Below, piece by piece: positions 37,877-46,104 of a stretch of 64,000 bases of DNA. The stretch comes from Rhodanobacter sp. C06 (GTDB taxonomy: Bacteria; Pseudomonadota; Gammaproteobacteria; Xanthomonadales; Rhodanobacteraceae): contig NZ_MUNP01000077.1 in NCBI RefSeq assembly GCF_002001105.1, positions 118,055 through 182,054 of the forward strand, read 5' to 3'. The translations under genes were made by a program, and so were the position numbers. The notes beneath the pieces were generated by a model that was given only the letters and a program-made list of their open reading frames with translations, was not told the origin of the DNA and made no database searches. Each line of letters opens with the position of its first letter. Position 1 is the first letter of the stretch.

Positions 37877-38971
37877 ATGCCCTTCAACACCATCCCCGAA
37901 ATCCTCGACGACCTCCGCGCCGGCCGCATGGTCGTGATCCTCGACGACGAGGATCGCGAGAACGAAGGCGACATCGTGATGGCCGCGCAGATGGTGCGGC
38001 CCGAAGACGTCAACTTCATGGTGCGCGAGGCGCGCGGCCTGCTCTGCCTCACGCTCACCGAACAGCGTACGCGCCAGCTCGGCCTGCGCCCCATGGTGAG
38101 TGACAACACCTCGCCATACCACACAAACTTCACCGTCTCCATCGAGGCGGCCGAGGGCGTCACCACCGGCATCTCGGCGCACGACCGCGCACGCACCATC
38201 CAGGTGGCGGTGAAGTCGGATGCGAAGCCGCAGGATCTCTCCCAGCCTGGCCACGTGTTCCCGCTCACCGCCCAGCCTGGCGGCGTGCTCACACGCGCGG
38301 GCCACACCGAGGCCGGCTGCGATCTCGCCGCGCTGGCGGGGCTGGAGCCGTCGTCGGTGCTGATCGAGATCCTGCACGAGGATGGCTCGATGGCGCGCCG
38401 CCCCGAGCTGGAGGTATTCGCGCACAAGCACGGCCTCAAGATCGGCAGCATCGCCGACCTGATCCGCTACCGGCTGGAAACCGAGAAGACCGTCCAGCGC
38501 GTGCACGAGGAAGAGGTCGAAACCGAGTTCGGCCCGTTCCGGCTGGTGGCGTACCGCGATGCGATTCGCCACGGCCTGCACTACGCGCTGGTGCGCGGCA
38601 CGGTGGACGACGGCGCGCCGGTGCTGAGCCGCGTGCACGTGCGCAACACCTTGTCCGACGTGCTGCACCTCAAGCGCGACGACCTCGGCCTTACCGTCAC
38701 CAGCGCGCTGCGGCGTATCGCCGACGAGGGCCGCGGCGTGCTGCTGGTGCTCTCCGGCGAGGACACGCCCGAAGCGCTGCTGGCGCGCCTGAAACGGCAG
38801 CCGGCGACGCTGGCACCCGAGGACGCGCAGCAGCAGGAATGGCGCCAGCTCGGACTGGGCGCGCAGATGCTGGCCGACCTCGGCGTGCGCAAGCTGCGCG
38901 TGCTGGGCACGCCGCGCAAGCTGGTGGGCCTCGCCGGCTTCGGCCTGGAAGTCGTCGAACACGTGGCGTGA
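37877..38971 (+). CDS. ribBA: 3,4-dihydroxy-2-butanone 4-phosphate synthase fused to a GTP cyclohydrolase II-like domain
   Basis: This encodes 364 residues. The N-terminal half (about 1-200) is RibB: VILDDEDRENEGDIVMAA (metal and substrate site), HDRARTI and RAGHTEAGCDLAALAG, making dihydroxybutanone phosphate from ribulose 5-phosphate. The C-terminal half aligns with GTP cyclohydrolase II, but the zinc cysteines and the CLTGD and RCDC stretches are missing; it reads VRGTVDDGAPVLSRVHVRNT. It is therefore unlikely to have cyclohydrolase activity, as in the RibBX-type fusions of other proteobacteria. A separate RibA would be needed elsewhere. The ribosome site before 37877 is weak. Expression is expected to follow the FMN riboswitch through ribE. 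Confidence 0.93.
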   Translation: MPFNTIPEILDDLRAGRMVVILDDEDRENEGDIVMAAQMVRPEDVNFMVREARGLLCLTLTEQRTRQLGLRPMVSDNTSPYHTNFTVSIEAAEGVTTGISAHDRARTIQVAVKSDAKPQDLSQPGHVFPLTAQPGGVLTRAGHTEAGCDLAALAGLEPSSVLIEILHEDGSMARRPELEVFAHKHGLKIGSIADLIRYRLETEKTVQRVHEEEVETEFGPFRLVAYRDAIRHGLHYALVRGTVDDGAPVLSRVHVRNTLSDVLHLKRDDLGLTVTSALRRIADEGRGVLLVLSGEDTPEALLARLKRQPATLAPEDAQQQEWRQLGLGAQMLADLGVRKLRVLGTPRKLVGLAGFGLEVVEHVA

Positions 38972-38987
38972 CGCGGCCTGCGTATCC

Positions 38988-39044
38988 GTAGGAGCGGCTT
39001 CAGCCGCGACTGACTGCACGAATCGCGGCTGAAGCCGCTCCTAC
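38988..39044. repeat. REPIN-like repeat, family D, perfect 22-bp arms
   Basis: The left arm 38988-39009 (GTAGGAGCGGCTTCAGCCGC and two more bases) and the right arm 39023-39044 are exact complements with a 13-base spacer. It lies between ribBA and the LD-carboxypeptidase gene. Confidence 0.92.
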
Positions 39045-39125
39045 GCCGCCCTGGTGAACATTTTCGTCATGCGTCGGCCAGATGCTTGCCCGCATAATCA
39101 GCTGTCCCAACCCTCGGCTGTTCCC

Positions 39126-40046
39126 ATGCCCGCCACCCGCGTCCGCCTGATCGCCCCCTCCGGCTACCCGCATGATCGCGCCGCGATGGCGCGCGGCGTG
39201 ACCCGCCTGCGCGAGGCCGGCTGCACGCTGGATGGCCTCGACGTGCTGGAACGCACCGAACTGCGCTACGCCGGCAGCGACGTCGAACGTGCCGCCGACC
39301 TCAACGCGCTCGCCGCGCTGGACGCGCTGCCCGACATCGCACTGGCGATCCGCGGCGGCTACGGTGCCACGCGCCTGCTGGAACACCTGCACTACGACGC
39401 ATTGCGCGAGCGGCTGGCTGGCACGAATACGGTGCTGGTAGGTCACAGCGACTTCACCGCGATCCAGCTGGCGCTGCACGCGAAGTGCGGCCTCGTCAGC
39501 TTCGGCGGCCCCATGCTCGGGCCCGACTTCGGCGTCGAGACTTTGAGCGCACTGACCGTGCCGCATTTCTGGCGCATCGTGCGCGCGGCGCAGGGCAGTG
39601 CGGAGTGGACCAGCAGCGGCGAGCATGCACTGGACCTCGAAGGCCCGCTGTGGGGCGGCAATCTCGCGATGATCTGCAGCCTGCTCGGCACACCGTACTT
39701 CCCGCGCATCGACGGCGGCATCCTGTTCGTGGAGGACGTGGGCGAGCCGCCGTTCCGCATCGAGCGCCTGCTCTACCAGCTGCATCTGTCCGGCGTGCTG
39801 GGTCGCCAGCGCGCGCTGATCCTCGGCGATTTCACCGATTGCCGGCCCAGCACCTACGACAACGGCTACGGCCTGGCCGAAGGCTTCGCGCAGATCCGGC
39901 GCGTCGCCGGCATCCCGGTGCTGGACGGCCTGCCGTTCGGCCACGTGCCGGACAAGTTCACCCTGCCGTTCGGCGTGCCGGCGCGGCTGCGTGTGAAGGG
40001 CGCGGGGGCGCAGCTGGATTTCGCCGGCTACCCGCACCTCAAGTAA
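39126..40046 (+). CDS. LD-carboxypeptidase (LdcA/S66 family)
   Basis: This is a 306-residue serine peptidase of family S66, which removes the terminal D-alanine from murein tetrapeptides during cell-wall recycling. The nucleophile motif is LVGHSDFTAIQLAL (Ser), the acid appears in EGPLWGGNLAMICSLLG and FVEDVGEPPFRIERLL, and the His is in LPFGHVPDKFTLPFG. The start at 39126 gives MPATRVRLIAPSGYP, the usual family beginning; an in-frame ATG at 39054 would add 24 residues that look unrelated. It is cytoplasmic with no signal peptide. It is a single gene, convergent with coaE. Confidence 0.92.
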   Translation: MPATRVRLIAPSGYPHDRAAMARGVTRLREAGCTLDGLDVLERTELRYAGSDVERAADLNALAALDALPDIALAIRGGYGATRLLEHLHYDALRERLAGTNTVLVGHSDFTAIQLALHAKCGLVSFGGPMLGPDFGVETLSALTVPHFWRIVRAAQGSAEWTSSGEHALDLEGPLWGGNLAMICSLLGTPYFPRIDGGILFVEDVGEPPFRIERLLYQLHLSGVLGRQRALILGDFTDCRPSTYDNGYGLAEGFAQIRRVAGIPVLDGLPFGHVPDKFTLPFGVPARLRVKGAGAQLDFAGYPHLK

Positions 40047-40075
40047 TCCATCGCGCGAAGACTGGGCTGTTTCCC

Positions 40076-40168
40076 CCTCCCCTGCTTGCAGGGGAGGGCC
40101 GGGGTGGGGTGCTCTTGTGGCAAAAGCCTCACCCCCTCCCAGCCTCCCCCTGCGCGCAGGAGGAGGGG
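40076..40168. repeat. Family B palindrome pair (CCCTCCCCTGC-GCAGGGGAGGG)
   Basis: The first copy is CCCTCCCCTGC (40076-40086) with GCAGGGGAGGG and the tail CCGGGGTGGGGTGC. The second, inverted copy has the leader CACCCCCTCCCAGC and a CCTCCCCCTGC/GCAGGAGGAGG stem ending at 40168. They face each other like a REPIN. The same family bounds the DUF559 element at 63487-63946. Confidence 0.88.
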
Positions 40169-40184
40169 TGATTGGTGGCCGGTC

Positions 40185-40793
40185 TTACCGGTTCACAGCC
40201 AGTACCAGGTAACGTTGATGCAGCTTCGCGACAGCCGCATCCAGCGCCGCCTCGTCGCCGCTGTTGTCGATCACGTCGTGGGCCAGCGTCAGCCGCTGCT
40301 CGCGGCGGGCCTGCTGTGCAAGCATGCGCCGGGCCAGCGCCTCGTCGATGCCATCGCGGGCGATCAGCCTGGCCAGTTGCAGCTCCACCGGCGCATCGAC
40401 CAGCAGCACGCGGTCGACCCAACGGTAGTGCCCGATGTTCTCGGCCAGCAAGGGGATCGCCAGCAGGCAGTAAGGCGTGGTGCCGGCCAGCGCACATTCG
40501 TGCAGCCACTGGCGCACGCGGGGATGGATGATGCCTTCCAGCGTGCGTCGCGCCGCCGGATCGGCGAACACGCGATGACGCATGGCCGGACGATCCAGCC
40601 GGCCTTCGGCATCCAGCACCTCGTCGCCGAAGGCGGAGACCACGGCGGCCAGGCCTTCGCTGCCAGGCACGACCACCTCACGTGCAGCGACGTCGGCGTC
40701 GTGCACCGGCACCCCCAGCGCGGCGAAACGGCGCGTCACCGCGCTCTTGCCGGCGGCAATGCCGCCGGTGAGGGCGACGACGTAGCTGTTCAT
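40185..40793 (-). CDS. coaE: Dephospho-CoA kinase
   Basis: This is a 202-residue P-loop kinase that phosphorylates dephospho-CoA in the last step of CoA synthesis. The Walker A motif is TGGIAAGKSAVTRRF (about 9-23). VPVHDADVAAREVV carries the substrate Asp, IPLLAEN the lid, and DNSGD the usual C-terminal motif. Its ATG overlaps the pilD stop by 4 bases, so it is translated with pilD, a fixed pairing in gammaproteobacteria (pilD-coaE). Confidence 0.96.
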   Translation of the reverse strand: MNSYVVALTGGIAAGKSAVTRRFAALGVPVHDADVAAREVVVPGSEGLAAVVSAFGDEVLDAEGRLDRPAMRHRVFADPAARRTLEGIIHPRVRQWLHECALAGTTPYCLLAIPLLAENIGHYRWVDRVLLVDAPVELQLARLIARDGIDEALARRMLAQQARREQRLTLAHDVIDNSGDEAALDAAVAKLHQRYLVLAVNR

Positions 40794-41647
40794 CGCAGCC
40801 CGGTGAACTGCAGGTAGGCGTGCAGCAGGGCGTCGCCGGCGATGAACCACACCCAGCCGGCCATCGCGATGAACGGGCCGAACGGCATCGGCACGCCACG
40901 CTCATGGCGGGAGAGCGCGATCAGACTGCCGCCCACGATGGCGCCGATCAGCGAGGACAGCAGCACGATCGGCAGGATCGCCAGCGGCCCCATCCACGCG
41001 CCCAGCGCGGCCAGCAGCTTGAAGTCGCCGTGACCCATGCCTTCCTTGCCGGTCAGCAGCTTGAACAGCCAGTACACGCTCCACAGGCTGAGGTAGCCGA
41101 TGGCCGCGCCGAGGATCGCGGTGGTGGGCTCCACGAACAGCGGCTTCAGCGCCAGCAGCAGGCCCAGCCACAGCAGGGGCAGGGTGAGTTGGTCAGGCAG
41201 CAGCTGGGTGCGGAAGTCGATGCCGGACAACGCGACCAGCGTCCAGGTCAGCACGAGCCCGGCCAGCGCGGGCCAGGTCGGACCCAGCTTCCACACCACG
41301 GCGGCGCTCAGCACGCCGCTCAGCAGCTCCACCAGCGGGTACTGGATCGAGATCCGCGCCTTGCAGTAGCGGCAACGTCCGGCCAGCAGCAGCCAGCCGA
41401 ACAGCGGGATGTTGTCCGCGGCCGACAGGGGATGCTTGCAGTGCGGGCAGTGCGAAGACTCGCGCACGATGCCGGGCGGCAGGGCCTCGTCGCCAGCCTC
41501 CAGCTCCAGCACGTCGCGCGCCTCGCGCCGCCATTCGGCCGCCATGCGCTCGGGCAGGCGCAGGATCACCACGTTGAGGAAACTGCCCACCAGCAGGCCG
41601 AGCACGGCGGCGAGGGTGATCCAGGCGGTCAGGGGCAGATCGGGCAT
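40790..41647 (-). CDS. pilD: Type IV prepilin leader peptidase/N-methyltransferase
   Basis: This is a 285-residue inner-membrane aspartic protease. It cleaves the leader of PilA and pseudopilins after Gly and methylates the new N-terminal Phe. The zinc ribbon is SHCPHCKHPL and GRCRYCKARI (about 67-105). The two catalytic aspartates lie in GIDFRTQLLPDQLTLP and GKEGMGHGDFKLLAALGA. There are about eight transmembrane segments. It is the third gene of the leftward cluster pilB-pilC-pilD-coaE. Its substrate PilA is encoded at 59230-59685 in this window. Confidence 0.96.
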   Translation of the reverse strand: MPDLPLTAWITLAAVLGLLVGSFLNVVILRLPERMAAEWRREARDVLELEAGDEALPPGIVRESSHCPHCKHPLSAADNIPLFGWLLLAGRCRYCKARISIQYPLVELLSGVLSAAVVWKLGPTWPALAGLVLTWTLVALSGIDFRTQLLPDQLTLPLLWLGLLLALKPLFVEPTTAILGAAIGYLSLWSVYWLFKLLTGKEGMGHGDFKLLAALGAWMGPLAILPIVLLSSLIGAIVGGSLIALSRHERGVPMPFGPFIAMAGWVWFIAGDALLHAYLQFTGLR

Positions 41648-41694
41648 GTGGGTCGAGTGGTGGCTACAGGGCGCCCAAGCTTACGGACTTGCCG

Positions 41695-41773
41695 GTAGGA
41701 GCGCACCCTGTGCGCGAATGACCTCGCGCTTCGATCAAGGCCAAAAGCAATCGCGCACAGGGTGCGCTCCTAC
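41695..41773. repeat. REPIN-like repeat, family C, perfect 23-bp arms
   Basis: The left arm 41695-41717 (GTAGGAGCGCACCCTGTGCG and three more) and right arm 41751-41773 are exact complements. The 33-base spacer CTTCGATCAAGGCCAAAAGC is shared with the copy at 16427. It lies 10 bases from the pilC stop, between pilC and pilD. Confidence 0.92.
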
Positions 41774-41783
41774 GGCAACGCGA

Positions 41784-43058
41784 TCAGCCCACGGTGCCGG
41801 CGAGCTTGAAGATCGGCAGGTACAGCGCGATCACCATGCCACCCACCACTACACCCAGGATCACCATGATCATGGGTTCGAGCAGGGTGGACAGGGTATC
41901 GACCGCGTTCTCGACCTCTTCCTCGTAGAACTCGGCGACCTTGAACAGCATGGTGTCCAGCGCGCCGGATTCCTCGCCGATCGCGGTCATCTGCACCACC
42001 ATGTTCGGGAACAGCCCGGTTTGCTTCATCGCCAACTGCAGCTGGTGACCGACCGAGATGTCGTCGCGCATCTGCTTCACGGCATCACCGTAAACCACGC
42101 TGCCGGTGGCGCCGGAGACCGCGTCCAGCGCCTCCACCAGCGGCACACCAGCATGGAAAGTCACGCCCAGGGTGCGGGCGAAGCGAGCGATCGCCGATTC
42201 ACGCATGATCTTGCCGAACACCGGTAATTTCAGCGTCACGCGGTCCAGAAAATGAGCGAACTTCACTGAACGCCGCTTGCCTGCGATCAGGCCCACCACG
42301 CTGCCGATGATGATGAACAGCACCAGCCACCACCAGCTCTTCATGAACTCCGATGCGGCGACCACAAACTGCGTGGGGGCTGGCAGAGCGGCCCCGGCAT
42401 TCTTGAAGGTCTCCGCGAACACCGGCACCACGAACAGCAGCATGACCATGCAGACCAGGAAGGCCACCGCCACCACCATGATCGGGTAGAACAGCGCCTT
42501 CTTGATCTTCTTCTTCAGCGCCTCGGTGCGCTCCTTGTAGGTGGCCACGGTGTCCAGCACGGTGTCCAGCACGCCGGAAGCCTCGCCGGCTTGCACCAGG
42601 TTACGGTACAGCTCGTCGAACTGCACCGGGTAGCGGCCAAGCGCCTCGTGCAGCGCCTGACCACCTTCCAGGCCCTGTTTCACATCCATCAGTATGTTCT
42701 TGAAGCGGACGTTCTTCTGGCCATCGGCGATGATGTCGAAGGACTGCACCAGTGGCACGCCGGACTTCATCATGGTGGCGATCTGGCGGCTGAACACCGC
42801 CACGTCGCGCGGCTTCACCGAGCTGCCGGTAGCGCCGAACAGCGGCTTGGCGCGCTCGCGCACGGTCTGCGGGTTCATGCCCTGGCGGCGCAGTTCGGCC
42901 TTCACCAGCGAGGCATTCTTCGCCGGCATGTCGCCCTTCATGCGCTTGCCGCGCTTGTCCAGCGCCACCCACTCGTAGACGGTGAGTTTGCTGACCGCGG
43001 AACGCTCGGCGCCGAGCGCGCGCGGGTCTCTCTTGGCAGTTGCGGAAGCCGTGGCCAT
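41784..43058 (-). CDS. pilC: Type IV pilus inner-membrane platform protein PilC
   Basis: This is a 424-residue GspF/PilC family protein, the inner-membrane base on which pilin is assembled and extracted. It has two cytoplasmic F domains (about 90-210 and 290-405), each with family sequence such as FSRQIATMMKSGVPLVQSFDII and FARTLGVTFHAGVPLVEALDAV, and three hydrophobic segments (about 190-215, 240-260, 395-420). The start MATASATAKRDPR has AGGGGG 9 bases upstream. It lies between pilB and pilD; no pilA gene is present between pilB and pilC as it would be in many Xanthomonas strains. Confidence 0.95.
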   Translation of the reverse strand: MATASATAKRDPRALGAERSAVSKLTVYEWVALDKRGKRMKGDMPAKNASLVKAELRRQGMNPQTVRERAKPLFGATGSSVKPRDVAVFSRQIATMMKSGVPLVQSFDIIADGQKNVRFKNILMDVKQGLEGGQALHEALGRYPVQFDELYRNLVQAGEASGVLDTVLDTVATYKERTEALKKKIKKALFYPIMVVAVAFLVCMVMLLFVVPVFAETFKNAGAALPAPTQFVVAASEFMKSWWWLVLFIIIGSVVGLIAGKRRSVKFAHFLDRVTLKLPVFGKIMRESAIARFARTLGVTFHAGVPLVEALDAVSGATGSVVYGDAVKQMRDDISVGHQLQLAMKQTGLFPNMVVQMTAIGEESGALDTMLFKVAEFYEEEVENAVDTLSTLLEPMIMVILGVVVGGMVIALYLPIFKLAGTVG

Positions 43059-43207
43059 GCGCTGTCCCCCTGATGGTGCGTTCCGGCGGGCCGTTCGGAC
43101 CGCGGAACCATTCTGATACCGAAGCTTACGTCATTTTCCTGCCGTGAAACCGTGGCGGCGACCGCAGCTTCGCGGCATGACCCGTGCGCTCCTACCGGGT
43201 CGGAAGC

Positions 43208-44929
43208 TCAATCCTTGGTCACCCGGTCGATCTCGGTGAGGCTGGTGAGGCCCTGTTTCACCTTGAGCAGGGCGGAGGCGCGCAAGTCGTTGATGCCGGC
43301 CGCCTTGGCCACCTCGGCGATCTGCAGCGCATTGCCGCCTTGCAGGATGATCTTCTGGATTTCCTCCAGCATCGGCATCACCTGGTAAATGCCCACGCGA
43401 CCCTTGTAACCCTCGTTGCACTCGTCGCAGCCCCCTGCTTCGTAAAGAGTCAGGCCGTCATCGATGTCTTTCTGGCTGAAGCCGGCGGCCAGCAGCACCT
43501 GCGGCGGAAGGCTCTGCGGCTTCTTGCAGCTGTGCAGGCGACGCGCCAGGCGCTGGGCGATGATCAGGGTGACCGAGGAGGTGATGTTGTACGGCGCGAT
43601 GCCCATGTTCATCAGGCGCGCGACGGTCTGCGCCGCGTCGTTGGTGTGCAGGGTGGAGAGCACCATGTGGCCGGTCTGGGCAGCCTTGATCGCAATCTCG
43701 GCGGTTTCCAGGTCGCGGATCTCGCCCACCATGATCACGTCCGGGTCCTGGCGCAGGAAGGAGCGCAACGCGGCGGCGAAGGTCATGCCGCGCTTGACGT
43801 TCTGCTGCACCTGGTTGATGCCCTCGACGCGGATTTCCACCGGGTCTTCCACCGTGGAGATGTTGCGCTCGGCGGTGTTCAGCATGTTGAGGCCGGTATA
43901 CAGCGACACTGTCTTGCCCGAACCTGTGGGTCCGGTGACCAGCACCATGCCGTAGGGCTTGTGGATGGCATCGACGTAGAGCTTCTGCTGGTTCGGCTCG
44001 TAACCGAGTTTCTCGATGCCGATCTTCGCCGCCGAGCCGTCCAGGATACGCAGCACGATCTTCTCGCCGAACAGCGTGGGCAGCGAGCTCACACGGAAGT
44101 CGATCGCGCGGGTCTTGCTGAGATTGAGCTTGATGCGACCGTCCTGCGGAACCCGCTTCTCGGCGATGTCCAACTGCGCCATCACCTTCAGGCGCGAGGA
44201 AATACGGCTGGCGAGCTTCAGCGGCGGACTGGCCACCGCTCGCAACATGCCGTCCATGCGCAGGCGCACGCGGTAATGACTCTCGAATGGTTCGAAATGG
44301 ATGTCCGAGGCGCCGCGTTTGATCGCGTCCACCAGGATCTTGTTGACGAACTTCACCACTGGTGCGTCGTCGATGCCTGTAGCGTCTATACCGCCTGGCG
44401 CCTCATCGACATCGCCGCCCTCGGTGTCCAAGTCCTCCAGGTCGTCGCCACCCATGTCTGGCATCACGTCGTGCATGCTGCTGAGCGCGATGTCGATGGT
44501 GCGGTTGAGCTGGCTGCGCTCCACCAGGATCGGCTCCACCATGCAATTGGAGTGGAACTTGATCTCCTCCAACGCATCCAGCTGCATGGGGTCGGCGATG
44601 CCCACGAACAGGCGCTTGCCGCGCCGGAACAGCGGTAGCGCACGATGCTTGGTCAGCAGGGCCTCGCTGACCAGGTTGATCGGGAGTTGCGCCGGGTTCA
44701 TTGCAGCCACGTCCAGCATCGGCATGCCGAATTCCAGCGAAGCCAGGCGCAGCAGGCGCAGGCCGTCCACCAGATTCTGGTCCAGCAGCCATGAGGTCAG
44801 GGTGACGCGTTGCTGGCCGCTTTCCACAACCGCGCGGCGTGCGTCGGCCTCAGGCAGCAGGCCTTCGGCTACCAGCCGCCGCGCAAGCCCGGTCAGCCCA
44901 GTGAGCGGCGTTTGCATTGCAGATGACAT
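43208..44929 (-). CDS. pilB: Type IV pilus extension ATPase PilB
   Basis: This is a 573-residue GspE/PilB ATPase that powers pilus extension. It has an N1 domain (MshEN type, with LLDQNLVDGLRLLRLASLEF), a second N-domain, then the C-terminal ATPase with GPTGSGKTVSLYTGL (Walker A), an Asp box, Walker B around PDVIMVGEIRD and a His box. The tetracysteine zinc site is CKKPQ and CDECNEGYKGRVGIYQ. The length is normal. The start at 44929 gives MSSAMQTPLTGLTGLARRL; a longer frame upstream lacks similarity. It is the first gene of the pilB-C-D-coaE group. Confidence 0.96.
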   Translation of the reverse strand: MSSAMQTPLTGLTGLARRLVAEGLLPEADARRAVVESGQQRVTLTSWLLDQNLVDGLRLLRLASLEFGMPMLDVAAMNPAQLPINLVSEALLTKHRALPLFRRGKRLFVGIADPMQLDALEEIKFHSNCMVEPILVERSQLNRTIDIALSSMHDVMPDMGGDDLEDLDTEGGDVDEAPGGIDATGIDDAPVVKFVNKILVDAIKRGASDIHFEPFESHYRVRLRMDGMLRAVASPPLKLASRISSRLKVMAQLDIAEKRVPQDGRIKLNLSKTRAIDFRVSSLPTLFGEKIVLRILDGSAAKIGIEKLGYEPNQQKLYVDAIHKPYGMVLVTGPTGSGKTVSLYTGLNMLNTAERNISTVEDPVEIRVEGINQVQQNVKRGMTFAAALRSFLRQDPDVIMVGEIRDLETAEIAIKAAQTGHMVLSTLHTNDAAQTVARLMNMGIAPYNITSSVTLIIAQRLARRLHSCKKPQSLPPQVLLAAGFSQKDIDDGLTLYEAGGCDECNEGYKGRVGIYQVMPMLEEIQKIILQGGNALQIAEVAKAAGINDLRASALLKVKQGLTSLTEIDRVTKD

Positions 44930-45242
44930 GAGTGACGATCCCCGGACCCTATTGGCGCCGAATCTACCCCAGTCGGGGCCGCGGGTCATCCGCGAAAAGC
45001 GTCTTGCAGGCCGCCCGAGTCTCCAAAGCAAGACGTTTGCCTCCCTTCCCAACCAACGGGGGGCGAGGCACTGGCGGGACTCCCTCCCCTGCGTGCAGGG
45101 GAGGGATGGGGTGTCTTTGGCTTTTGCATGGGCTACGCGCAAATCCCCAAGAGTGCCATCGGGAGGCTTCGAACATGTGCATGAGCCACGGTCGTGGTGC
45201 CAGCTTCACGTTATGATTCGCGGAGACTAGGGGAACACGCCG
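44930..45242. other. Intergenic gap between divergent pilB and glycosyltransferase genes
   Basis: I see no gene in these 313 bases. They hold the promoter regions of two divergent genes and one family B palindrome at 45082-45112 (listed separately). AGGGGA at about 45229-45234 is the ribosome site for the TTG start at 45243. Confidence 0.6.
45082..45112. repeat. Family B palindrome (single copy)
   Basis: CCCTCCCCTGC (45082-45092) and GCAGGGGAGGG (45095-45105) form a perfect 11-bp stem with a GT loop, followed by the tail ATGGGGTG. It is a gene-less copy of the DUF559 element 2 end. Confidence 0.88.
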
Positions 45243-46097
45243 TTGAGCCACCTAAGCATCATCCTGCCCGCCAAGAACGAGGCCCCTGCGCTGGCCGACC
45301 TGTTGCCGCGGTTGCGCGCCGCCCATCCCGAGGCCGAGGTCATCGTGGTGGACGATGGCTCGACGGATGAGACGCGCCGGATCTGCACCGAAGCCGGGGT
45401 TGCCTGTCTCTCCTCGCCGTATTCGATGGGCAACGGCGCGGCGATCAAGCGTGGTGCCCGTGCCGCCAGCGGCGACCTCCTCGTCTTCATGGACGGTGAC
45501 GGCCAGCATGATCCGGCCGACGTGGCGCGCTTGCTGGCGAGGCTCGACGAGGGCTACGACATGGTGGTCGGTGCCCGCGACTGGGGCAGCCAGGCCGGAG
45601 TGGGCCGCGGAGTAGCCAATACGCTTTACAACTGGCTGGCCACCCGCATGACAGGGCATGAGGTGGCCGATCTCACCTCCGGCTTCCGCGCCGTGCGCGC
45701 GGAAAAGTTCCGCGAATTCCTGCATCTGCTGCCCAACGGCTTCAGCTACCCCACCACCAGCACCATGGCGTTCTTCCGCAGCGCTTACCCGGTGGCCTAC
45801 CTGCCGATCAAGGCCGCGCAGCGCGTGGGCAAGAGTCATATCAAACCGATCAAGGACGGCGTGCGTTTCCTGCTGATCATCTTCAAGATCGCCACGCTGT
45901 ATTCGCCGCTCAAGCTGTTCGTGCCGGCGGCGGCGACATTCTTCCTGCTCGGTTGCGCGAACTACGCATGGACCTTCGCGCACGATGGGCGCCTCACCAA
46001 CGGCAGCACCTTGCTATGGAGCGCAGCCGTGATCGTGTTCCTGATCGGGCTAGTGTCCGAGCAGATCACGGCGCTGACGTACAGGCGGCTGACCTGA
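45243..46097 (+). CDS. GT2 glycosyltransferase, dolichyl-phosphate mannose synthase-like
   Basis: This is a 284-residue family 2 glycosyltransferase. An N-terminal GT-A domain (about 1-205) has LSIILPAKNEAPAL, VVDDGSTDETRR (nucleotide-sugar site), GAAIKRGARAASGDLLVFMDGDGQHDP (metal Asp-x-Asp) and SGFRAVRA. Two C-terminal transmembrane helices (about 222-240 and 255-275) follow. Enzymes of this type charge polyprenyl phosphate with a sugar on the cytoplasmic face. The start is TTG at 45243: AGGGGA lies about 8 bases upstream and the next in-frame ATG is inside the domain. It opens the glycan cluster, reading away from pilB. The polyprenyl sugar may feed the GT-C proteins near pilA. Confidence 0.87.
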   Translation: MSHLSIILPAKNEAPALADLLPRLRAAHPEAEVIVVDDGSTDETRRICTEAGVACLSSPYSMGNGAAIKRGARAASGDLLVFMDGDGQHDPADVARLLARLDEGYDMVVGARDWGSQAGVGRGVANTLYNWLATRMTGHEVADLTSGFRAVRAEKFREFLHLLPNGFSYPTTSTMAFFRSAYPVAYLPIKAAQRVGKSHIKPIKDGVRFLLIIFKIATLYSPLKLFVPAAATFFLLGCANYAWTFAHDGRLTNGSTLLWSAAVIVFLIGLVSEQITALTYRRLT

Positions 46098-46104
46098 GCC
46101 TCAC

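Noticed and set aside
43184..43195. GTGCGCTCCTAC, half of a family C repeat between pilB and pilC
   Set aside because: Only one 12-base arm end is present with no partner; it may be a remnant but is not supportable as an element.
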